Origin: an uncultured Bacteroidales bacterium
GTDB lineage: Bacteria; Bacteroidota; Bacteroidia; Bacteroidales; UBA932
Assembly (NCBI GenBank): GCA_934700615.1
Contig: CAKUXR010000008.1
Location: forward strand, 1 to 64,000
Direction of reading: 5' to 3'
DNA length: 64,000 nt
Positions within the stretch are counted from its first letter, which is position 1; every line of letters begins with the position of its first letter. The notes beneath the pieces are model-generated. The model saw only the letters and a list, made by a program, of their open reading frames with translations, ran no database searches and was not told the DNA's origin. Positions 45,672-54,244 of the stretch are shown here, piece by piece. The translations under genes and the position numbers were made by a program.

Positions 45672-48194
45672 CTACAGGAATATCAATGCCAGCCTATATA
45701 CTATGAACGACATAATCCATGCAACGACCATCGTATATGCGCAGCAGGCCACTGCCCAGCGCCATTTCCCGGTTTCATTCTTTATGGCAACGAAAGTAGC
45801 CACGCATGGGAAATAGAGCAGGATGAAGACCATGAATGATAATGCGGCAGCAGGTGTCACGTCATTGACAAGAGCACTCTGGAGCTGGGTGTCTTCGCTC
45901 ATGTCATGTCCCTCCGATACCTTGGCCCCTTCGGAATACATTACGCCCAATGTGCTGACAACCAGCTCCTTCGCGGCGATTCCGGTAAGCAGGCCCACGT
46001 CCATTTTCCAGTTGAATCCAAGAGGGTCCAGCGCCGGTGAAACCATTCGTCCGAGCTGTCCGATATATGAATTCTCCTGCTGATAGGCATACAGGGAATC
46101 GATGCGGGTTGCGAGATCCTCCTTTGTCGCCGTAGCAGCATTGACCTCGACCTTGTCGGCATTGATCTCAAGCCTTCCGGCAGGCGTCTGGGCGAGTGTT
46201 GCATACTCCTCCTGCGCAGCCATAAGTTCCTTGTTCTTAGGGAAATAGCCGAGGAACCAGATGATGACTGAGCAGATGAGAATCGTGGTCGCCATCTTCT
46301 GGAGATACTGCTGGCCCTTCTCCCAGGTGTGGCGCCAGATGGCTTTCGCGGTCGGAATCCTGTATGGCGGCAGCTCCATCACGAAAGGCAGGTCGTCATC
46401 CTTCACGAACTTGCTCAGGACAATGGCGGAGAGGATTGCCAGTACGATTCCCAGCAGGTAGATTCCCAAAAGGACCAGTGCTGCGTTGTGCGGGAAGAAG
46501 GCCCCGGCGAGGAGAACGAATATCGGCAGTCGTCCGGCACATGACATGAACGGGATGATGGCGATGGTTATCATTCTGCTCTTGCGGCTTTCGATGGCAC
46601 GTGTCGCCATGATTGCAGGGACATTGCAGCCGAATCCCATGACCATAGGTATGAAGGATTTGCCGTGCAGACCGATCTTGTGCATGAGCTTGTCCACGAT
46701 GAATGCGGCCCTAGACATGTATCCCGAGTCTTCCATCAGTGATATGAAGAAGTAGAGTATCAATATGTTAGGCAGGAAGACGAGCACGCTTCCGACACCT
46801 GAGATGATGCCGTCCACTACCAGGTCTTTCAGCCAGCCGTCCGCCATGAATGTGGCCACGAAATCGCCGAATTTTCCGACGAACCAGTCAATCCACTGCA
46901 TAGGGTAGTCGCCCACGGCAAACGTCGTCTGGAAAATCAGATAGAGAACCGCGATGAAAATCGGGAACGCCATCCACTTGTTCGTTACGACAGCGTCTAT
47001 CTTGTCCGTGATGGTCTTTCTCGGCGTTGCGTCCTGATGCGGCCTGTAAGTCTCTGCCAGCGCGCCCTGGATGAACGCGTATTTCGCATCTACTATCGCG
47101 GACTCGGTATTCGTGTGGAGCAGGTCCAAGATCCGCTGCTCTTCGATGACGCGAGCGGAAATGATTTCGTCCCTGTTCGGGAGTGTGTCAATGATTTTTT
47201 CAATGTCCTTGTCGTCTTCCAAGTATTTGATAGCCAGATATCTGGTCGAATACTTGTCTCTCAGGGACTGGTTCTTCTGGAGCAGAAGCTTGATTCTGTC
47301 AATGCTTTTTTCCAGCTCGGCCCCGTGGTTGATATGGATATGTCTTGCGAGTTTAGGGTCGCTCTGCGTATAAATCTTTATGACCGTGTCGAACAGTTCA
47401 GGGATACCTGTGCCGTCGCGGCTCACGGTAGGGCAGACCGGCATACCGAGAAGATATCCGAGCTGTTTTATGTCCAGTTCGTCGCCCTTGTCCTTGAGCT
47501 CATCGTACATGTTCAGGGCCATCACGACCCTGAGGTTCATGTCAATGACTTGGGCGGTAAGGTACAGGTTCCTCTCGATATTGGACGCGTCCACGACATT
47601 GATGACAACATCAGGGACATTGTCAATCAGGTTCTTGCGGACGTACAGTTCCTCCGGGCTGTAAGCCGAAAGCGAGTAGGTTCCCGGCAGGTCCACCAGC
47701 ACGAACTTGTATCCCTTGTATTCGAAACGGCCTTCCTTGGCGTCCACCGTCACTCCGCTGTAGTTTCCGACATGCTCGTGCGAACCCGAGGCAATGTTGA
47801 AGAGGGAAGTCTTTCCGCAGTTCGGATTTCCTACCAATGCTACACGGATCACATGCTTCCTCTCTTCCGCGAGCTTCTTCATCAGATTGTTCAGCGACCA
47901 TTCCTCATCGGAGTCGTCAGCATAAATCGTGTCGAAACTGTGGTCCTTCTTCATGACCTCCTTGGCCTCGCTTTCGCCGATGACTTCTATCTGTTCCGCC
48001 TCACTCCTGCGCAGTGAAAGTTTATATCCAAGTATTTCATACTCAATAGGGTCCTTCAATGGGGCATTCAGCACGACAGTGACTTTCTTGCCGGCTATGA
48101 ATCCCATTTCTATCAGTCTCTTCCTGAAACTTCCATGTCCGTTGACCTTGACGATTACGCCCTGCTCACCGGTATTCAAATCAGATAATTTCAT
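45672..48194 (-). CDS. feoB: Ferrous iron transporter, FeoA-FeoB fusion
   Basis: GTP-dependent Fe2+ importer of the inner membrane. Residues 1-75 are a FeoA-type SH3-like domain; the G domain begins near 117 with the P-loop GNPNCGKT at 122-129 and DLPG at 168-171; a NFeoB helical region and a membrane domain with paired gates (for example the conserved GFGCNVPAIMATRAI) follow. The 840-residue fused form is usual for Bacteroides-type bacteria. It is 11 bases downstream of the DUF4491 gene. Confidence 0.95.
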   Translation of the reverse strand: MKLSDLNTGEQGVIVKVNGHGSFRKRLIEMGFIAGKKVTVVLNAPLKDPIEYEILGYKLSLRRSEAEQIEVIGESEAKEVMKKDHSFDTIYADDSDEEWSLNNLMKKLAEERKHVIRVALVGNPNCGKTSLFNIASGSHEHVGNYSGVTVDAKEGRFEYKGYKFVLVDLPGTYSLSAYSPEELYVRKNLIDNVPDVVINVVDASNIERNLYLTAQVIDMNLRVVMALNMYDELKDKGDELDIKQLGYLLGMPVCPTVSRDGTGIPELFDTVIKIYTQSDPKLARHIHINHGAELEKSIDRIKLLLQKNQSLRDKYSTRYLAIKYLEDDKDIEKIIDTLPNRDEIISARVIEEQRILDLLHTNTESAIVDAKYAFIQGALAETYRPHQDATPRKTITDKIDAVVTNKWMAFPIFIAVLYLIFQTTFAVGDYPMQWIDWFVGKFGDFVATFMADGWLKDLVVDGIISGVGSVLVFLPNILILYFFISLMEDSGYMSRAAFIVDKLMHKIGLHGKSFIPMVMGFGCNVPAIMATRAIESRKSRMITIAIIPFMSCAGRLPIFVLLAGAFFPHNAALVLLGIYLLGIVLAILSAIVLSKFVKDDDLPFVMELPPYRIPTAKAIWRHTWEKGQQYLQKMATTILICSVIIWFLGYFPKNKELMAAQEEYATLAQTPAGRLEINADKVEVNAATATKEDLATRIDSLYAYQQENSYIGQLGRMVSPALDPLGFNWKMDVGLLTGIAAKELVVSTLGVMYSEGAKVSEGHDMSEDTQLQSALVNDVTPAAALSFMVFILLYFPCVATFVAIKNETGKWRWAVACCAYTMVVAWIMSFIVYRLALIFL

Positions 48195-48205
48195 ACTGCC
48201 AAAAT

Positions 48206-48541
48206 TTATCGTTCATTTGATCTTGTCCCCTGTTTCTTGCGCAGGTTTTCGTAATATTCATGTCTTTTCGGATTCTCGGGGAACCAGCCCTTCAGAACCC
48301 TCTTCTCCTGTTCGATGACCTCACCGATACCCCAGAAAAATGAGAATGCACCGGCTCCGAATATCGTTGACAACGTCCTGTTTGTCAATGCTATGGAGAC
48401 GGCACCGAGAATGATTCCGATGACGAGGAATGCCCACCAGGATTTCTTTCCCAGGTAGTATTCAGATTTTATTACAAGCGGGTGGCACATTCCTATTATC
48501 AGAAATGTCGCCGCACCCGTTATTATTCCGTTAAAGTCCAT
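48206..48541 (-). CDS. DUF4491 membrane protein
   Basis: A 111-residue protein with about three membrane spans (MDFNGIITGAATFLIIGMCHP...) and a polar tail, matching DUF4491. I start at 48541, where a good hydrophobic N-terminus begins; the frame is open to 48592. The close link to feoB suggests co-expression with iron uptake, but no function is established. Confidence 0.7.
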   Translation of the reverse strand: MDFNGIITGAATFLIIGMCHPLVIKSEYYLGKKSWWAFLVIGIILGAVSIALTNRTLSTIFGAGAFSFFWGIGEVIEQEKRVLKGWFPENPKRHEYYENLRKKQGTRSNER

Positions 48542-48740
48542 TTTGATTGTGTTTCTCCGTTGTTCTGCCTCAGGAAACTTAGTAACCTTCAAAAAATAAC
48601 CTGCATCATCTTAAGGAATCTTTTCGGTCTATATCTTTTTTCTCATCAGTCGTGTACGTCCAGTACACTCCTTCTTCGAAAACAGATCTATCCTCGAAAA
48701 TCTTCTCTTAATCTGAGGCAACTTATTTTTTTCATGTTAC

Positions 48741-49343
48741 TTATTCCATGGCGTTCATGTCTATCAGGTTGTTCAGCAGGGCATACACCGTAAGACCTGC
48801 CACTGTCTTTATGCCTGTTTTTCGTGTAATGTTCTTTCTGTGCGTTATGACCGTGTATATCGAAATGTTGAAATGGTCCGCGATTTCCTTGTTCAGCATT
48901 CCCTTCGCCACGCATACAAGAATCTCCTTCTCCCTGGACGAAAGCTCTTCTCCGTCGCCCTTCTGGTCCGCAGGCGCAGCTTTCATGACAGCCGCAATTT
49001 TTTGTTCAATGTCATCGGAAGTGTCTGACAAATAGATGGTTCCGTCGTAGGTCGAGGCGTAGGCCGCATCCGCGGCGGTCGATATCAATGCCATTACAGG
49101 GGCATTGGCAATTCCTTTTATCATGTCGTGCGCTCCGGCCCTGTCCCTGTTGTCGAAAACTGACGGGTCGGCAATCACCAGGTCAGCATTGAAATCGTCG
49201 ATTCTTGCCTCGATGTCGCCTTCCTGGTTCCGGATGATGCCGCATACGTCATATCCCGCGAAATTGTCAATGACATGTCTCAGTCCTTCCGAAATCAGGA
49301 CTGACGGCTCAATAATCAATATTTTCCTTATAGGTTCGCGCAT
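48741..49343 (-). CDS. LuxR-type regulator with atypical receiver domain
   Basis: A 200-residue protein. The C-terminus (about 130-195) is a clear LuxR/NarL helix-turn-helix (LSSREKEILVCVAKGMLNKEIADHFNISIYTVITHRKNI). The N-terminus looks like a receiver, but the acidic pair is E12-P13 instead of DD and the conserved lysine is replaced (YLSDTS in place of YLxK); an aspartate at D59 remains at the phospho-site. Phospho-relay may therefore be altered or absent. No kinase gene is adjacent. It begins 2 bases after the hemerythrin gene, so the two are one transcript. Confidence 0.82.
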   Translation of the reverse strand: MREPIRKILIIEPSVLISEGLRHVIDNFAGYDVCGIIRNQEGDIEARIDDFNADLVIADPSVFDNRDRAGAHDMIKGIANAPVMALISTAADAAYASTYDGTIYLSDTSDDIEQKIAAVMKAAPADQKGDGEELSSREKEILVCVAKGMLNKEIADHFNISIYTVITHRKNITRKTGIKTVAGLTVYALLNNLIDMNAME

Positions 49344-49345
49344 TT

Positions 49346-50089
49346 TTATTGTTCAGCCTTAGCTGATTCCATTTGTTTTCTTAAGAATTTCTCGCGGCTT
49401 TCAGCCATCGGCACCAGCAGTTCGTCTTCTATATAAGTATGCTTCGAGAGGTCGTTTTCCAAGGTGTAGAGGCCGGAGAGAACGTTCTGGATCAGGTTGT
49501 CGTCGCACGTCTCAGGCATGTATTTCATGACAATGCTTTTCAGGTCGTTCAACTTTTCATCCACATCCGTATTGTTCTCTTCGTAAAGGTCAATGCTATA
49601 GTTATCAGGCAATTTGCCTTCGTCCAGCATCCGGATGTAAGGGAATACCACAGACTCCTCGTATTCGAAATGCTTCAGGATTTCGTCTTTGTACCCCGAG
49701 TAGAACTTCGTGATGATTCTGCTGTGCTTTTCGTCCAGCGTGCCTGTCATCTTCTTTATGTATCTCTCCAGCGCGTCCAATGCTACTCCTACATAGAAAT
49801 CATGTGAATTGTGGAGGTACATGACAATGTCCCTTATGCTGCTTCTTGACAGCTCTTCTTTCGAAGGAACATATTTGTCATTGACATATATCTTGCTGAT
49901 AAGCAGCAGCGTATGCGGATTGACACCATTTTCGGCACATACTTCTTCGACTGTCTTCTCTCCGAAGCCGAATCTTATTCCCAGACGTCTCATCACGCCC
50001 AGAAGCCTTGGTTCCGCGTCCGGCACTTCTGCCATCTTCATCCCTGTCGAGAATAACTTGCCTGTATGTATATCTTTCATATTGTCCAT
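49346..50089 (-). CDS. Hemerythrin-domain protein of the RIC/ScdA type
   Basis: A 247-residue protein with a short N-terminal ScdA-like helical domain (FGFGEKTVEEVCAENGV near 40-56) and a hemerythrin-like di-iron domain; likely ligands are H93 or H96, H122, H140, E144, H217 and E221. RIC proteins repair Fe-S clusters after nitric-oxide or oxidative damage. It lies with the LuxR-type regulator and near feoB, forming an iron and nitrosative-stress block. The -7 element at 50108 leaves a very short leader. Confidence 0.83.
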   Translation of the reverse strand: MDNMKDIHTGKLFSTGMKMAEVPDAEPRLLGVMRRLGIRFGFGEKTVEEVCAENGVNPHTLLLISKIYVNDKYVPSKEELSRSSIRDIVMYLHNSHDFYVGVALDALERYIKKMTGTLDEKHSRIITKFYSGYKDEILKHFEYEESVVFPYIRMLDEGKLPDNYSIDLYEENNTDVDEKLNDLKSIVMKYMPETCDDNLIQNVLSGLYTLENDLSKHTYIEDELLVPMAESREKFLRKQMESAKAEQ

Positions 50090-50107
50090 TATTTCATTTC
50101 ATTGTCG

Positions 50108-50115
50108 CAAAGATA
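50108..50115 (-). promoter_or_regulatory. -7 element (TATCTTTG) of the hemerythrin-LuxR operon
   Basis: Minus-strand TATCTTTG 19 bases before the start at 50089; leader of roughly 10-20 bases. Confidence 0.65.
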
Positions 50116-50149
50116 GTTATATGTACGGATTTCTGTTCACCGACTGCAC

Positions 50150-50185
50150 AAAAAAGCGGCTGTCCTTCACAGGAGACCGCTTTTT
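50150..50185. terminator. Bidirectional terminator of the small-RNA locus
   Basis: GCGG...CCGC stem with inner TCCT/AGGA, A-run on the left and T-run on the right. On the minus strand it ends the candidate RNA. Confidence 0.8.
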
Positions 50186-50305
50186 AACAACAATCAAAAA
50201 GGATTCACTTTAACTATATGGCTTAGAATCTCACCTGAGCCCCTTATGGGACGTCTGTGGCGACTCTTGTCAATCCGAGTCCTTTCGGACTTTATCTCAA
50301 TCCAA
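50156..50305 (-). ncRNA. Candidate small RNA, unidentified (6S-like possible)
   Basis: Between the hemerythrin and queH genes lies a unit with its own minus-strand promoter (TACCTTTG at 50311) and its own terminator, but no reading frame of note. The predicted RNA of about 150 nt has an AGTCC-GAAA-GGACT hairpin near its 5' end, a GTCCC-ATAA-GGGGC hairpin in the middle, a GGCT...AGCC helix, and GGATT/AATCC pairing of the two ends, which would give a rod. A rod with own promoter fits 6S RNA, but I cannot confirm it; it does not match tmRNA, RNase P RNA or SRP RNA signatures. Confidence 0.5.
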
Positions 50306-50310
50306 CGTTG

Positions 50311-50318
50311 CAAAGGTA
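50311..50318 (-). promoter_or_regulatory. -7 element (TACCTTTG) of the small RNA
   Basis: Minus-strand TACCTTTG, with TTGTTG about 20 bases upstream as -33. Confidence 0.6.
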
Positions 50319-50355
50319 CTGCCGCCAAATGTTTTCAACAATCCCTAAATATGGT

Positions 50356-50363
50356 TAAATTTG
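50356..50363 (+). promoter_or_regulatory. -7 element (TAAATTTG) of queH
   Basis: TAAATTTG ends only 4 bases before the ATG at 50368, so the message would be leaderless or start at a later ATG (50413). Confidence 0.6.
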
Positions 50364-50367
50364 CACC

Positions 50368-50991
50368 ATGCTGAAGAATAGTCATAAACGCGGAAAACCG
50401 CTGGAATTGTCAATGCAGGGGGAGCGCCTGCTCCTCCATGCCTGCTGCGCGCCATGCTCGTCTGCCATCATTGAATGTCTTGTAAATCAAGGCATTAGAC
50501 CTGTAATTTTTTACAGCAATTCCAATATTTTCCCGCTTGACGAATACGACCATCGCAAAAACGAGTGCATCAGATATGCCGCCGAGACCGGTCTGGAGAT
50601 AGTCAATGATAGCTATGCCCATGACGAGTGGCGCTGCATTGCACGGGGTCTTGAGCATGAGCCGGAGAAGGGCGCCAGATGTACTGAATGTTTCAAGTTC
50701 CGGCTTGAACGTGCCGCCCGTTATGCACAGGAACACGGCTTCGATGTTCTGGCCACGACGCTCGCCTCGTCCCGCTGGAAAAACCTTGATCAGGTCAATG
50801 CTGCCGGGTCCTATGCATGCGGACTGTTTCCGTCCGTGACCTGGTGGGCGATGAACTGGCGCAAGGGCGGCCTGCAGGAACGCCGTAATGAAATCATCCG
50901 CGAACACGGTTTCTACAACCAGCTCTACTGCGGATGCGAGTTCAGCATGGCATCGGCAGGCAAGCCAGTTGGACCAGAATTCGGTCATTGA
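50368..50991 (+). CDS. queH: Epoxyqueuosine reductase QueH
   Basis: Last step of queuosine synthesis in tRNA: reduces epoxyqueuosine. The 207-residue protein has the QueH cysteines: LLLHACCAPCSS (C26, C27, C30 with this start), CTECF in the middle and CGCEF near the end, holding a 4Fe-4S cluster and a second metal site. The ATG at 50413 is an alternative that would still keep the cysteines and would leave a normal leader after the promoter. It stands alone. Confidence 0.9.
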   Translation: MLKNSHKRGKPLELSMQGERLLLHACCAPCSSAIIECLVNQGIRPVIFYSNSNIFPLDEYDHRKNECIRYAAETGLEIVNDSYAHDEWRCIARGLEHEPEKGARCTECFKFRLERAARYAQEHGFDVLATTLASSRWKNLDQVNAAGSYACGLFPSVTWWAMNWRKGGLQERRNEIIREHGFYNQLYCGCEFSMASAGKPVGPEFGH

Positions 50992-51062
50992 CACGGTTTT
51001 TGCCCGAAAGGGTGGTCAGACAGGCGTCCTGATGTGTCTATATTATATGTGCATATTCTTCA

Positions 51063-51089
51063 AGGGCAATACGACACTACCGTTGCCCT
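51063..51089. repeat. Inverted repeat upstream of GH92
   Basis: AGGGCAA / TTGCCCT with a 13-base loop, 27 bases before the GH92 start; a possible operator or leader hairpin. Confidence 0.45.
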
Positions 51090-51115
51090 CCAAAACAGCG
51101 CAAAACATAACACTA

Positions 51116-53413
51116 ATGAGCATATCAATATTGAAAAAGACATTGACCGTCATGGTCTTGGCGGCAGCACTCTCAGCTTGCTGCAAAAATGACATTGACT
51201 TTGTGGAATCTCCGGCGGACCTGGTAAGCACACTGGTCGGGACCGAGTCCACTTATGAACTTTCCACCGGAAATACCTACCCTGCAGTGGCCATGCCGTG
51301 GGGAATGAACTTCTGGACGCCTCAGACAGGCAAGAACGGAGACGGATGGACTTATCAATACACCGCGACCAAGATTCGCGGACTGAAGCAGACTCACCAG
51401 CCGAGTCCGTGGATAAACGACTACGGCGCATTCTCCATAATGCCTGTGACCACCGGTCCGGTGTTCGATGAGAATGAGCGTGAGAGCTGGTTCTCACATA
51501 AGGCCGAGGTTGCCTCACCTTACTATTATAAGGTATATCTTGCTGAACATGATGTCGTGGCAGAAATCGCGCCGACAGAGAGGGCTGCGGCAATCCGTCT
51601 TACTTACCCTGAGAAAGACATGTCTTATCTCGTGGTGGACGGCTATGCCGGCGGTTCGTTCGTGAAGGTGATTCCTGAGGAGAACAAGATAATCGGCTAT
51701 GTGACAAACAATCACGGCGGTGTGCCTGACAACTTCAAGAACTGGTTCGTCGTGGTTTCCGACACACCTTTCGAGAAGGTGGAGACAATCGCCGGGGACA
51801 AGGTTACCGGAAAGATGGAAACCGCTGCTGACCACGCACTTGCGATGGTGGGCTTCAAGACTGTCAGGGGACAGGAAGTGAACCTCCGCGTCGCGTCCTC
51901 GTTCATCAGCATTGACCAAGCCCAGATCAATCTCCGCGAAGTCGAGGGCAAGTCTTTCGACGCCGTGAAGAATGCCTGCCGCGACAGCTGGAACGCCGCA
52001 CTCGGCCGCATCCAGGTCAGCGACAGCAACATTGACCGGATCCGCACATTCTACTCGTGCCTCTACCGCTCGCTCCTGTTCCCTCGCGATTTGTCCGAGG
52101 TCAATGCCAATGGTGAGCGCGTGCACTACAGCCCGTACAACGGCGAGGTGAGGCCCGGCTACATGACGACCGACACCGGATTCTGGGACACATTCAGAAG
52201 CCTGTTCCCGCTGATGAACCTGGTTTATCCTGACCAGAGCGTGAAGGTCCAGGAGGGTCTTGTCAATGCCTATCTGGAGAGCGGTTTCCTTCCTGAGTGG
52301 GCGAGTCCGGGACATCGCGGATGCATGGTCGGAAACAATTCCGCATCAGTAGTGGCCGATGCCTATGTCAACGGAATCCGCGGCTATGATGCTGAAAAGC
52401 TCTGGGAGGCAGTCATTTCCGATGCCCACAAGGTTCATCCTGAGGTAAGTTCGACAGGCCGTCTCGGCTGGGAGTATTATGACAGGCTGGGCTATGTGCC
52501 TTGCAATGTCGGAATCAAGGAAAATGCAGCCAGGACTCTGGAGTATGCCTACAACGACTGGTGCATCTATATGTTCGGCAAGGCTTTGGGCAAGACGGAG
52601 TCTGAACTGGAGCCGTACCGCAAGGCCGCATTGAATTACAGGAACTTGTATGATGCCGAGTACAAACTGATGGTCGGCCGCGATGAAGACGGTTCTTTTG
52701 CCCGTCCGTTCAGCCCTCTCAAATGGGGCGGAGACTTTACCGAGGGCAACAGCCTCCACTACACATGGTCAGTGTTCCATGACCCTCAGGGCCTCATTGA
52801 CCTTATGGGCGGAGACCAGCCTTTCAGTGAAATGATGGATTCGGTGTTCAACATCCCTCCTCATTTCGACGACAGCTACTACGGCTTCCCGATTCATGAA
52901 ATCAGGGAGATGCAGGTCATGAACATGGGCAACTATGCGCACGGAAACCAGCCTATCCAGCACTTCATCTACCTTTATGACTGGTGCGGCCAGCCGTGGA
53001 AGGCACAGGCCCGCATCCGTGAAGTCATGGACAAGTTCTACACCGCGGCCCCTGACGGATACTGCGGAGATGAGGACAACGGACAGACATCCGCATGGTA
53101 TGTCTTCTCTGCAATGGGCTTCTATCCTGTCTGCCCTGCGTCCGGAGAATTCGCAGTCGGAACGCCTCTGTTCAAGCATGTGAAGGTCAATATGCCTTCC
53201 GGCAAGTCGTTCATTGTCAATGCTCCTGAGAATTCCAATGATAATTTCTACATCGGGTCAATGAAAGTGAACGGACGTGTTGAGGACCGTACTTTCCTGA
53301 CTTATGATGAACTTTCGGCAGGTGCGTCTGTGGATTTCGCCATGACTCCTGTTCCGAACAAGTCCCGTGCGACATCTGCCGGGGCGCGTCCTTATTCTTT
53401 CAGCAGGGAATAA
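51116..53413 (+). CDS. GH92 alpha-mannosidase lipoprotein
   Basis: A 765-residue predicted lipoprotein (lipobox LSAC, C22). It follows the GH92 pattern throughout: VGTESTYELSTGNTYPAVAMPWGMNFWTPQ at the N-terminal beta domain, GNNSASVVADAYVNG and GGDFTEGNSLHYTW in the catalytic barrel, HGNQPIQHFIYLYDW and DNGQTSAWYVFSAMGFYPV near the end. GH92 enzymes are Ca2+-dependent exo-mannosidases acting on host N-glycans or yeast mannan. I start at 51116, giving a proper signal; the open frame reaches back over queH. No SusC/SusD genes adjoin it. Confidence 0.93.
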   Translation: MSISILKKTLTVMVLAAALSACCKNDIDFVESPADLVSTLVGTESTYELSTGNTYPAVAMPWGMNFWTPQTGKNGDGWTYQYTATKIRGLKQTHQPSPWINDYGAFSIMPVTTGPVFDENERESWFSHKAEVASPYYYKVYLAEHDVVAEIAPTERAAAIRLTYPEKDMSYLVVDGYAGGSFVKVIPEENKIIGYVTNNHGGVPDNFKNWFVVVSDTPFEKVETIAGDKVTGKMETAADHALAMVGFKTVRGQEVNLRVASSFISIDQAQINLREVEGKSFDAVKNACRDSWNAALGRIQVSDSNIDRIRTFYSCLYRSLLFPRDLSEVNANGERVHYSPYNGEVRPGYMTTDTGFWDTFRSLFPLMNLVYPDQSVKVQEGLVNAYLESGFLPEWASPGHRGCMVGNNSASVVADAYVNGIRGYDAEKLWEAVISDAHKVHPEVSSTGRLGWEYYDRLGYVPCNVGIKENAARTLEYAYNDWCIYMFGKALGKTESELEPYRKAALNYRNLYDAEYKLMVGRDEDGSFARPFSPLKWGGDFTEGNSLHYTWSVFHDPQGLIDLMGGDQPFSEMMDSVFNIPPHFDDSYYGFPIHEIREMQVMNMGNYAHGNQPIQHFIYLYDWCGQPWKAQARIREVMDKFYTAAPDGYCGDEDNGQTSAWYVFSAMGFYPVCPASGEFAVGTPLFKHVKVNMPSGKSFIVNAPENSNDNFYIGSMKVNGRVEDRTFLTYDELSAGASVDFAMTPVPNKSRATSAGARPYSFSRE

Positions 53414-53443
53414 GTTATCATCGATTGTTTCCTGAATTGTAAA

Positions 53444-53480
53444 AGCCTGGCACTTTCCTGTAAGCGGAATGTGCCAGGCT
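53444..53480. terminator. Terminator after GH92
   Basis: AGCCTGGCAC / GTGCCAGGCT stem with inner TTCC/GGAA, then CTTTAGGGTTTT; lies between convergent genes. Confidence 0.75.
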
Positions 53481-53543
53481 CTTTAGGGTTTTCAGCAAGC
53501 GTTGAGGATGCCTTGGTGATGCAAGCCGTTTTTTGAAGGTTAC

Positions 53544-54176
53544 TCAATACAGCACCGTAGGGTCATCCACGTGGTCGCTGGACAGGAAATCGAAATGACC
53601 ATTGTGATATGTCCAGGTGTAGAGAACTCCTGTGGATGGGTCCTTGAGCGTTGCTGTCTGGCGGAATGTGCGGCCTGACTTGATGCCGTGTCCGACTGTG
53701 ACCATCTCGCCGATGCATTTCCATGAGGCTCCGTTCAGCTGGAAAATGTATATTGCCAGGCCGTCTCCGGATGCTGAGCGTACGCTTATGACAAGTTCAG
53801 GCTGTCCATCGTCGGTAAAATCATGGGTGCCGACAGCATACTCATTGGTATTCAGTTCCTTTCCTCCGTCAAATCCTATTTTCGGATAGTTGCCGCCCGA
53901 TGTCAGCGTGGCAGGCGTGCCGTTCATGAACAGCACGCTGCGTTTGCCTGCCGCATCCTCGACTGCCGTAACGGCGCTGTTGTCATAATAGAATGTGATG
54001 ACCTTGAATGCCTTGCCCTCTGTCGTGAAGGATGCCGTCTTTCCTGCCGAGCCGCACTGGGCGGCGGAAAAGACATAGCTGTTGTCAATGCCGGAGATGA
54101 ATCCATTTTGGGCTGATGCCGCTGCCGAAGACAGGGCGAACGCAGCCAGTATGGATATTATATGAAGATGTCTCAT
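53544..54176 (-). CDS. Exported protein of unknown function
   Basis: A 210-residue protein with a signal peptide (MRHLHIISILAAFALSSAAASAQ). The mature part is beta-rich; the segment around DFTDDGQPELVISVRS resembles a calcium-binding FG-GAP/VCBS-like loop. I do not recognise the family. It has its own promoter at 54219, divergent from the next gene. Confidence 0.6.
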   Translation of the reverse strand: MRHLHIISILAAFALSSAAASAQNGFISGIDNSYVFSAAQCGSAGKTASFTTEGKAFKVITFYYDNSAVTAVEDAAGKRSVLFMNGTPATLTSGGNYPKIGFDGGKELNTNEYAVGTHDFTDDGQPELVISVRSASGDGLAIYIFQLNGASWKCIGEMVTVGHGIKSGRTFRQTATLKDPSTGVLYTWTYHNGHFDFLSSDHVDDPTVLY

Positions 54177-54218
54177 GATGTCGTCGTTTTATGCCGTCCG
54201 GAATGACGGCGGTCGCGG

Positions 54219-54226
54219 CAAAGTTA
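54219..54226 (-). promoter_or_regulatory. -7 element (TAACTTTG) of the exported protein
   Basis: Minus-strand TAACTTTG 43 bases before the start at 54176. Confidence 0.55.
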
Positions 54227-54232
54227 CGGAAA

Positions 54233-54240
54233 TATTTTTG
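54233..54240 (+). promoter_or_regulatory. -7 element (TATTTTTG) of the small lipoprotein
   Basis: TATTTTTG only 6 bases from the divergent minus element, about 107 bases before the start at 54347. Confidence 0.5.
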
Positions 54241-54244
54241 TCCG

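Noticed and set aside
47037..48017. Long open frame of 326 residues opposite feoB
   Set aside because: Antisense to the unmistakable FeoA/FeoB G domain; no independent start signals.
50156..50305. Small RNA as RNase P RNA or tmRNA
   Set aside because: An AAAGTCCG string recalls RNase P RNA, but the rest of the conserved core is absent, as are the tRNA-like ends of tmRNA.
50888..51115. Extended start of the GH92 frame reaching back over queH
   Set aside because: The extension has no family similarity, overlaps queH in another frame, and would hide the lipoprotein signal that begins at 51116.
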